The translations under genes were made by a program, and so were the position numbers. A model generated the notes under the pieces. That model worked only from the letters and a program-made list of their open reading frames with translations. It was not told the DNA's origin and ran no database searches. Below, piece after piece: positions 14,106 through 20,277 of a stretch of 22,178 bases of DNA. The DNA comes from Limousia pullorum (GTDB taxonomy: Bacteria > Bacillota > Clostridia > Oscillospirales > Acutalibacteraceae): NCBI GenBank assembly GCA_018714545.1, contig DVNG01000022.1, forward strand, positions 1 through 22,178, written 5' to 3'. Each line of letters starts with the position of its first letter. Position 1 is the stretch's first letter.

Positions 14106-15083
14106 TTGATAGAAGTGTCAAAATTGTCCAAGGCGTACGGAAAGCTTAACGCCATACAGGACATAAGCTTCACCGTGGACAAAGGCGAAATACTGGGACT
14201 TTTGGGTCCTAACGGCGCCGGAAAATCCACAACAATGAATATTATTACAGGTTATCTTGGGAAAACATCGGGAAAGGTGACAATAGACGGTATTGACGTT
14301 TCCGAAAAGCCTAAGGAGGCAAAAAAGAAGGTGGGTTACCTTCCGGAAATTCCACCGCTCTATACGGATATGACCGTTGAGAAATTTTTGGGCTTTGTCT
14401 TTGATTTGAAAGGCATAGAGCTTCCAAAAAAGGAACACATTGCTGAGATTATGAAAACCGCAGGCATCTCAAATGTTTCCGGCAGAATAATAAAGAACCT
14501 TTCAAAAGGTTACAAACAGCGTGTGGGTTTTGCTCAGGCATTGCTGGGATATCCGCCTGTTTTGGTTTTGGACGAGCCTACAGTTGGACTTGACCCAAAT
14601 CAGATAATCGAATTCAGAAAGCTCATAAAAAGTCTGGGAAAGAAGCACACAATTATTTTTTCATCCCATATTCTTTCTGAGGTTTCTGAAATCTGCGACA
14701 GAATAGTTGTTATTTCGCAGGGAAAGGTTGTCACCGACGAGAAAACCTCAGACCTTGCTCAGAAGTTCTCAGGTGCGCCTAAGATTGTTGTTGATATTCA
14801 GGGCCCAAGCGCAGAGGTTTGTCAGGCTTTAAGAGAAATAGAGGGCGTTTTGAAAACAGAGCTTATCTCCGAGGAAAACGGAGAGGTTAAGATAAGAATT
14901 ACCCATAAGTCCGATATGGATATCCGTCAAAACATATTTACTGTTATGGCGGATAAGAATTATCCGATTTTGGAAATGGGCAAAGTAGAGCTTAGTTTGG
15001 AAGAGCTTTATCTCCAGCTTACCGCTTCTTCCGAAAATTCTCAGAACAACACAGAAAAAACGGGAAAGAGAGGTAAGAAATAA
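14106..15083 (+). CDS. ABC-2 transporter ATPase (GldA-like)
   Basis: This is the cytoplasmic ATPase of an ABC-2 type exporter. The 325 residues have Walker A GPNGAGKST (34-42), the ABC signature as LSKGYKQR (132-139) and Walker B LVLDEPT with D156-E157. A C-terminal regulatory part of about 100 residues follows, ending in a Lys/Asn-rich tail. The start is a TTG at 14106: family proteins begin MIEV, and AGGAG (14092-14096) is 9 bases upstream. The next two genes form with it the three-part arrangement seen for GldA-GldF-GldG. That name comes from gliding Bacteroidetes; in Clostridia the substrate is unknown. It shares one base with the permease start (TAATG). Confidence 0.9.
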   Translation: MIEVSKLSKAYGKLNAIQDISFTVDKGEILGLLGPNGAGKSTTMNIITGYLGKTSGKVTIDGIDVSEKPKEAKKKVGYLPEIPPLYTDMTVEKFLGFVFDLKGIELPKKEHIAEIMKTAGISNVSGRIIKNLSKGYKQRVGFAQALLGYPPVLVLDEPTVGLDPNQIIEFRKLIKSLGKKHTIIFSSHILSEVSEICDRIVVISQGKVVTDEKTSDLAQKFSGAPKIVVDIQGPSAEVCQALREIEGVLKTELISEENGEVKIRITHKSDMDIRQNIFTVMADKNYPILEMGKVELSLEELYLQLTASSENSQNNTEKTGKRGKK

Positions 15084-15787
15084 TGGCTGCTGTACTTAAA
15101 AGAGAGCTTGGCTCTTATTTTCGTTCCCCAATCGGATATACAATAATAGCGATTTTTTATTTCTTTGCAAATATATTCTTTAACATGTATTGTCTGAGCT
15201 ACAATTCCGGCAATATGAGCTCAGTGTTTCAGAATATGTTTTTGATTGTACTTTTTATAATCCCTATAATCACAATGAAAACATTCAGCGAGGACAAAAA
15301 GCTGGGAACAGATAAACTGCTTTTGACTTCTCCTGTGTCCACCGGACGAATTGTTTTCGGAAAATATTTAAGTGCAATGATTATTTATGTAATCTGCCTT
15401 TTGATTTTTGTGGTTCACGGACTTATCATTGAATACTTCTCTACAGCTCAGTGGTCTGTAATTTTGTGTACGGTTTTGGGACTTGCCCTTATGGGTTCTG
15501 CAATAATATCCATAGGCCTTTTCATTTCCTCACTTACAGAAAGCCAGGTTATCGCCTGTGTGGGAACTCTGGGCGTTGGATTTTTCCTTTACATAATGGA
15601 CGTGCTTGCAAATTTGGCAAATAATGCTATTGTATCCTATGTTGTAGGCGTGTTCACCTTTATTCAGCGTTTTTCAAACTTTACTTTGGGTATATTCAAC
15701 CCTGCCGATGTTTTGTATTTCCTCAGTGTAACATGTTTGTTCCTCTGGTTTACAATGAAGTCTTTCGGCAAAAACAGCAGAAGTTAA
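15083..15787 (+). CDS. ABC-2 transporter permease (GldF-like)
   Basis: The 234-residue integral membrane permease has about six hydrophobic helices. It opens with the typical LKRELGSYFRSPIGYTIIA and has the cytoplasmic loop MKTFSEDKKLGTDKLLLTSP, which in this family contacts the ATPase. The ATG overlaps the ATPase stop by one base, so the two are translationally coupled. The substrate cannot be read from the sequence. Confidence 0.9.
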   Translation: MAAVLKRELGSYFRSPIGYTIIAIFYFFANIFFNMYCLSYNSGNMSSVFQNMFLIVLFIIPIITMKTFSEDKKLGTDKLLLTSPVSTGRIVFGKYLSAMIIYVICLLIFVVHGLIIEYFSTAQWSVILCTVLGLALMGSAIISIGLFISSLTESQVIACVGTLGVGFFLYIMDVLANLANNAIVSYVVGVFTFIQRFSNFTLGIFNPADVLYFLSVTCLFLWFTMKSFGKNSRS

Positions 15788-15800
15788 GGAGGCGTGAACA

Positions 15801-17222
15801 GTGAAAAAGAAAAAATTATCTTCAGTAATTTTTACGCTCCTGCTTATTGTTGTTTTAATAGGCGTAAATATCGGAGCGTCAGCCTTGGTTGATAAGTATC
15901 CGTCACTTCAGGTGGATTTCACCGTAGGTAAAAACTTTGAGCTTTCCTCAGAGATGGAGGAATACCTTGATACAGTTGAAACAGATGTAAAGTTTACTGT
16001 ATTGATGACAGAGGAAGCCTTCGAAAACAGCGGCTCCTATTACATGCAGATAAACACTCTTCTCAAGAAGATGGCTCTTTACAACGAGCATATCACAGTG
16101 GAATATGTGGACTTGAACAACACTCCTACCTTTTCCGAGAAATACGACAGGATAAACTGGGATGATACAACAGAATATCTCATGCTCGTTGAAAGCGGCG
16201 AAAATTATCTTATTTTGGATATGGACGATGTTTTTGAATCAGGCGTTGACTATTCCACATTGTCAAAATACATCACCGCTTCAAAGTTTGAGCAGGCAGC
16301 GGCAACTGCAATATTCAATGTGACAACCACTGAAAAGCCAAAGGTTGTGTTCCTCAAAGGTGTAGGCGAGGGCGACTACAGCGGTTTATCAACACTCTTA
16401 CAAAACAACGCATTTGAGGTTGAGGAAATAAATCTCACCACAACCGACATTCCTGAGGATGCAGATTTTGTTGTTCTTTTTGCTCCGTCAGTTGACCTTA
16501 CAGATGCGGCAAAGGACAGACTTTACACATATCTTGACGAGGGCAGACAGGACGGCGCAAACTTTATCTACATGCCAAGCTATGAAGATGTTGACTGTCC
16601 GAATATCGACAGTATTCTTGAGCACTACAGCCTTTCTATAGGTTCAGGGATTGTTTTTGAAACAGATTCATCCTATCTTATATCCTCAGAAAGCCTGTAC
16701 CTCACTTTGGTTGACTACAACGGCAAAATTTTCATGGATGGACTTACAAACGACAATGTTCCTGTAATCTTCCCTTATGCAAGACCTGTTGAAATAATCG
16801 AAGAGTCAGAGAGCGTACAGGGAATGCTTTATTCCTCAACAGGCGCAGGAATTTACCCGTTTGACGCAGGCGAGGACTTCAACTACGAGGATGTTCTCAC
16901 AGAAGAGGAAATCCCTGTAGCGGTTATCAGCAGTTTGGAAAATTCAAACACAATAGTTTTCGGTTCCTGCGACGCTTTTGCAGAGGCACTTCTTAACAAC
17001 GGAAGCTATAACAACGGCCCTTACTTTGTAAACGTGTTCAATACACTGGCTGAAAAATCCTCTCCTGATATTGTTATTGAGAGCAAGTCTTTCAGCGCAT
17101 ACGGTTTGGGACTTACAAGCTATTCACAGGTTGAAGTTCTTTCATTTATTCTCAGATTTGTGGCTCCTGCATTGATATTGGTTGCCGGTATCGTTGTGTT
17201 TATCAGAAGGAGAAACAAATAA
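15801..17222 (+). CDS. GldG-like ABC transporter auxiliary protein
   Basis: The 473-residue protein has one N-terminal helix (about residues 8-28) and a single C-terminal helix (about 445-468) before RRRNK. The large region between them is predicted to be outside the cell. This fits the ABC_transp_aux/GldG architecture. A segment near VVFLKGVGEGDYSGL and LDEGRQDGANFIYMPS matches the substrate-binding-like fold of that family. The start is a GTG at 15801 with AAGGAGG 8 bases upstream. It follows the permease by 13 bases and completes the three-gene unit. Its role is unknown; in related systems it may hand substrate to the permease or sense it. Confidence 0.85.
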   Translation: MKKKKLSSVIFTLLLIVVLIGVNIGASALVDKYPSLQVDFTVGKNFELSSEMEEYLDTVETDVKFTVLMTEEAFENSGSYYMQINTLLKKMALYNEHITVEYVDLNNTPTFSEKYDRINWDDTTEYLMLVESGENYLILDMDDVFESGVDYSTLSKYITASKFEQAAATAIFNVTTTEKPKVVFLKGVGEGDYSGLSTLLQNNAFEVEEINLTTTDIPEDADFVVLFAPSVDLTDAAKDRLYTYLDEGRQDGANFIYMPSYEDVDCPNIDSILEHYSLSIGSGIVFETDSSYLISSESLYLTLVDYNGKIFMDGLTNDNVPVIFPYARPVEIIEESESVQGMLYSSTGAGIYPFDAGEDFNYEDVLTEEEIPVAVISSLENSNTIVFGSCDAFAEALLNNGSYNNGPYFVNVFNTLAEKSSPDIVIESKSFSAYGLGLTSYSQVEVLSFILRFVAPALILVAGIVVFIRRRNK

Positions 17223-17245
17223 TATTTTAACGTGAGGCGGTTTAA

Positions 17246-17707
17246 ATGAGCGATAAGGGTAAACTGGCAAGAGAAAATTTTAACAGAGGATGTAACTGCG
17301 CTCAGTCCGTGGCGGTAACTTTCTGCGAGGAATGTGGGTTTGACCGTGAAACCATGATGAAGCTTTCCTGCTCTTTCGGTGCGGGAATGGGCAGACTCCG
17401 TGAGGTTTGCGGAGCGGTCAGCGGTATGCTTTTGGTTGCGGGAATGCTTTATGCTTCCGATGACCCGACAGATGACGACGCAAAAGCCCAGCATTACGAG
17501 AGGGTTCAGGAACTGGCTTTTAAGTTTAAAGAAAAGCACGGAACTTTTATCTGCCGTGAGCTTTTGGGACTTGGCATTGACGGTGCCGACGACCCAACAC
17601 CCTCCAAGCGCACAGAAGAATATTATCAGACACGCCCCTGCGGAGATTTCATAGAGGACGGAGCAAATATTCTTATGGATTATATAAATAAACATCCTTA
17701 TAAATAA
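17246..17707 (+). CDS. C_GCAxxG_C_C family redox-type protein
   Basis: This 153-residue soluble protein belongs to the C_GCAxxG_C_C family, which is often found near redox enzymes or transporters and whose activity is not established. Cysteines lie at 16 and 18 (NRGCNCAQSV), 27, 30, 42, 55 (REVCGAVSG), 103 (FICRELLG) and 132 (RPCGDFI). The glycine-rich SFGAGMGR at 43-50 precedes the CGAVSG core. The spread of conserved cysteines suggests a metal or Fe-S site or disulfide exchange. It starts 23 bases after the GldG-like gene with a weak ribosome binding site (GAGGCGG) and no promoter of its own that I can see, so it is probably the fourth gene of that operon. Confidence 0.85.
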   Translation: MSDKGKLARENFNRGCNCAQSVAVTFCEECGFDRETMMKLSCSFGAGMGRLREVCGAVSGMLLVAGMLYASDDPTDDDAKAQHYERVQELAFKFKEKHGTFICRELLGLGIDGADDPTPSKRTEEYYQTRPCGDFIEDGANILMDYINKHPYK

Positions 17708-17712
17708 AACAA

Positions 17713-17755
17713 AAACGGGAATTGCACAGTAAAAATGCAATTCCCGTTTCTTTTT
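17713..17755. terminator. Bidirectional terminator between the ABC operon and degV
   Basis: A perfect 14-bp stem (17713-17726 with 17736-17749) with a 9-nt loop is followed by CTTTTT on the plus strand. On the minus strand it is followed by TTGTTTTA. It separates the C_GCAxxG_C_C gene from the convergent DegV gene. Confidence 0.85.
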
Positions 17756-17758
17756 AAA

Positions 17759-18604
17759 TTATTTTCTGATAAACAAAATACCCAAAGTATTTGGGCCGCA
17801 GTGGGTTGTTATGGTACAGCCGGCTGTGGTTTCAAGAAACTCCCCGAAATCAGGGCATATCTCTCTAACTTTTTTCTCAACAGCTTTTATAACCTCAGGG
17901 TCACATTTTGTGTGGGTTATAAATATCCTTGTTTTGTCTATGTCATCTCTTCCGGTAAGTCTTTCGGTCACATAATCAATAATAACCTTTTCAAACTTTC
18001 CTCTGTATTTTTTGCCCACATCCATTTTGCCGTCTATAACCTCTATGCAGGGTTTAAGTCTTAAAAGATTTGCGCCCAAAGCGGAAACGGCAGAGCATCT
18101 TCCGCCTTTGTAGAGATAATTAAGACTATCTATAACAAAGCTTGCCTCTACCTTTTTTGCAAGCTTTGTGCAGTGCTCAAAAATTTCCTTTGCATCGTGT
18201 CCCTTTGCAGCCATCTCTGCGCCGTGAAGCACCAAAAGTCCCTGACCGGTGGAAAGATTTCTTGAATCCACAACAAACACGTTGTTGAAATTCTGTGCCG
18301 CAATGCAGGCGTTTTGATATGTGCTGGAAAACTCACTGCTTATTGTAAAATGTACAATGCTGTATCCATGGTCATGCCAGTACTTAAAAACCTCGGCGTA
18401 GTCTGCAACATTTACGGCGCTGGTGGTGGGGAGCTTTCCCGTATTTGCCACATAATCATAAATGTCGTCCGGAGTAATGTCTATTCCGTCCTTGCCGCTT
18501 TTCCCGTTCATAGTTACAAAAAGAGGGGTTACGGCTATGTCGTACTTTTTCAGAAGCTCCGGTGAAAGGTCACAGGTGCTGTCGGAAATGATTTTTACAT
18601 TCAT
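17759..18604 (-). CDS. DegV family fatty-acid-binding protein
   Basis: DegV proteins bind a fatty acid. In Firmicutes some act as FakB, presenting the fatty acid to the kinase FakA for phosphorylation, but no fakA is in view. The 281 residues show the family start VKIISDSTCDL, the lipid-contacting TTSAVNVADY near 60 and SSEFSSTYQNA near 90, and the basic YLYKGGRCS segment near 165. The C-terminal TTHCGPNTLGI is also characteristic. I prefer the ATG at 18604, with GGGAGG (18619-18614) 9 bases upstream. A TTG one codon earlier is also well spaced. It lies downstream of the MATE gene on the same strand. Confidence 0.92.
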   Translation of the reverse strand: MNVKIISDSTCDLSPELLKKYDIAVTPLFVTMNGKSGKDGIDITPDDIYDYVANTGKLPTTSAVNVADYAEVFKYWHDHGYSIVHFTISSEFSSTYQNACIAAQNFNNVFVVDSRNLSTGQGLLVLHGAEMAAKGHDAKEIFEHCTKLAKKVEASFVIDSLNYLYKGGRCSAVSALGANLLRLKPCIEVIDGKMDVGKKYRGKFEKVIIDYVTERLTGRDDIDKTRIFITHTKCDPEVIKAVEKKVREICPDFGEFLETTAGCTITTHCGPNTLGILFIRK

Positions 18605-18657
18605 CAAATTTTACCTCCCATGTGAAAACTTTCTTTCAATCCCGTAAGAACAATTAT

Positions 18658-18687
18658 ATTATAACTCTTTAACTTTAGTTATTACAA
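18658..18687 (-). promoter_or_regulatory. Candidate promoter of degV
   Basis: On the minus strand TTGTAA (18687-18682), which overlaps the MATE stop codon, is followed after 18 bp by TATAAT (18663-18658). A second, overlapping TATAAT lies at 18658-18653. This would let degV be transcribed apart from the MATE gene. Confidence 0.45.
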
Positions 18688-20016
18688 GGGATTTTTGGAC
18701 ATTTTTCTTTGTATAAAATAATAAGACAAAATACCCGTTATATCGGCTAAAATCCAGCCTATTGGAACTGACCACCATATGCCGAAAACTCCGATTTGAG
18801 AAATTGCGGAAAGTCCATAGGCGAGAACTACACGGCTTCCCAGTGAAATCACAGTGAGAACCACTGACATTCCCGGCTTTCCTATTGCACGGAAAAGTCC
18901 GTACAGCAGGAACAAAACGCCTATTCCTATATAGAAAGCGCCCTCAATCCTCAGATAATCAACGCCGCAGGAGATTATATCGATTTCAGAATAGTCGATA
19001 AACAATCCCATAAGCTGAGGGGCAAATATAAATATGCAAAGTGAAACAATGATACAGAAAACAGTGACGGAAATCAGGGCGGTTTTTATACCGCTTTTTA
19101 TTCTGTCGTTTTTCTTTGCGCCGTAGTTTTGGGCTATAAATGTGGAAAATGCGTTTCCGAAGTCCTGAACAGGCATGTATGCAAAGGCGTCGATTTTCAC
19201 TGCGGCAGCAAAAGCTGCCATAACAACACTTCCGAAGCTATTTACAAGACCTTGAACCATAAGTATTCCGAAATTCATAACCGACTGCTGAACGCAGGTT
19301 AAAAATGAAAATCCGGCAACCTCTTTTATGCTGCCAAAGGTAAAAGAAAACTTTTTTCTAAGGAAAGGATATTTCAAAAGGGCGTAAACTCCTATTCCTA
19401 TTCCTGAAACATACTGGGCAATAACTGTAGCCCAGGCGGCTCCGGCAACGCCAAACTTGAAAACCGCCACAAAAAGCAGGTCAAGTCCGATATTTAAAAC
19501 TGCGGAAATTCCCAGATAAATAAGCGGAACCACGGAATTTCCCACGGAACGCAAAAGACAGGAAAAGAAATTATACAGGAAAGTGGCGGCAATGCCCCAG
19601 AATATGACCACCAGATATTCCCTCATCAAAGCTATGGTATCGGACGGAACCTGTAGAAAAATAAGAATTTCGTCGATAAAAAGAAAAACCAATGCGTTTA
19701 AAATAACCGTTACAACGGCGATTAAGAAAAAAGCTCCGTGAACGCTGTTTTGAAAACCTTTTTCGTCACGCTGTCCGAATTTTATTGAAAACAAAGCGCC
19801 GCTTCCCATGCAAAGACCCAGCAAAACCGAGGTTATAAATGTCATAAGAGTAAAGGAGGAACCGACCGCCCCGAGAGCGTTGGAGCCTAAAACTCGTCCG
19901 ACAATAAGTGTGTCGGCTATATTGTAGCACTGCTGTAAAAGATTGCCCAAAATCATAGGCAGAGCGAAAAGAAACATGGTTTTCAGCACAGAGCCTTTTG
20001 TAAGGTCTTTTTCCAT
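18682..20016 (-). CDS. MATE family multidrug/cation antiporter
   Basis: This 444-residue, twelve-helix membrane exporter uses an ion gradient to expel organic cations or other small molecules. The N-terminal motif LPMILGNLLQQCYNIADTLI and the following GRVLGSNALGAVG are typical MATE segments, and the second half repeats the fold (QSVMNFGILMVQGLVNSFG). The substrate is not predictable. The ATG is set by GGGAG (20028-20024), 7 bases upstream. It has a consensus promoter and is divergent from the TIM-barrel/AMP-ligase fusion gene, so the two may share control. The DegV gene follows after 77 bases. Confidence 0.93.
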   Translation of the reverse strand: MEKDLTKGSVLKTMFLFALPMILGNLLQQCYNIADTLIVGRVLGSNALGAVGSSFTLMTFITSVLLGLCMGSGALFSIKFGQRDEKGFQNSVHGAFFLIAVVTVILNALVFLFIDEILIFLQVPSDTIALMREYLVVIFWGIAATFLYNFFSCLLRSVGNSVVPLIYLGISAVLNIGLDLLFVAVFKFGVAGAAWATVIAQYVSGIGIGVYALLKYPFLRKKFSFTFGSIKEVAGFSFLTCVQQSVMNFGILMVQGLVNSFGSVVMAAFAAAVKIDAFAYMPVQDFGNAFSTFIAQNYGAKKNDRIKSGIKTALISVTVFCIIVSLCIFIFAPQLMGLFIDYSEIDIISCGVDYLRIEGAFYIGIGVLFLLYGLFRAIGKPGMSVVLTVISLGSRVVLAYGLSAISQIGVFGIWWSVPIGWILADITGILSYYFIQRKMSKNPL

Positions 20017-20049
20017 ACAAACACTCCCAAATCCATTTTATTACAAAAT

Positions 20050-20078
20050 ATTATAACAAGCTGTTAAAAGACTGTCAA
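20050..20078 (-). promoter_or_regulatory. Consensus promoter of the MATE gene
   Basis: On the minus strand TTGACA (20078-20073), exactly 17 bp, then TATAAT (20055-20050): a perfect sigma-A consensus. The leader before the ATG is about 25-30 nt. Confidence 0.75.
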
Positions 20079-20120
20079 TTTGTGGTTTTAGTTTTAATCT
20101 AACATAATGCACAAAAACTA

Positions 20121-20160
20121 TTGACAAAAATTTGCTAAATTGATATTATATGTGTATAAT
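20121..20160 (+). promoter_or_regulatory. Strong promoter of the fusion gene
   Basis: TTGACA (20121-20126), a 17-bp spacer and TATTAT (20144-20149) preceded by TGA (extended -10) form a near-perfect promoter. A second -10, TATAAT, lies at 20155-20160. The resulting leader is about 110-120 nt, long for this window. Confidence 0.7.
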
Positions 20161-20180
20161 GGGAAATTTTCGTAAGGTAA

Positions 20181-20230
20181 AACGTTCTTGCTTTAAGACG
20201 TTACAATATAAAATTTCTTTGTTTTATATT
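20181..20230 (+). promoter_or_regulatory. Two hairpins in the leader of the fusion gene
   Basis: The first hairpin pairs AACGTTCTT (20181-20189) with AAGACGTT (20195-20202), with one bulged T. The second pairs AATATAAAA (20205-20213) with TTTTATATT (20222-20230) perfectly, loop TTTCTTTG. They lie in the transcribed leader between the promoter and the start codon. There is no strong T-tract after them, so this is not a clear attenuator. Confidence 0.4.
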
Positions 20231-20277
20231 TTGGAAAAATAAAATAGGGATAAAAAATTATGAAAGGGTAGTTGTTT

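Noticed and set aside
17120..17740. Open frame of 206 codons on the minus strand opposite the C_GCAxxG_C_C gene
   Set aside because: It crosses the bidirectional terminator and is antisense to a recognised family; no ribosome binding site or domain.
20260..20271. Three-codon leader ORF (ATG AAA GGG TAG) over the fusion gene's ribosome binding site
   Set aside because: Its ATG has no ribosome binding site and a frame this short is expected by chance.
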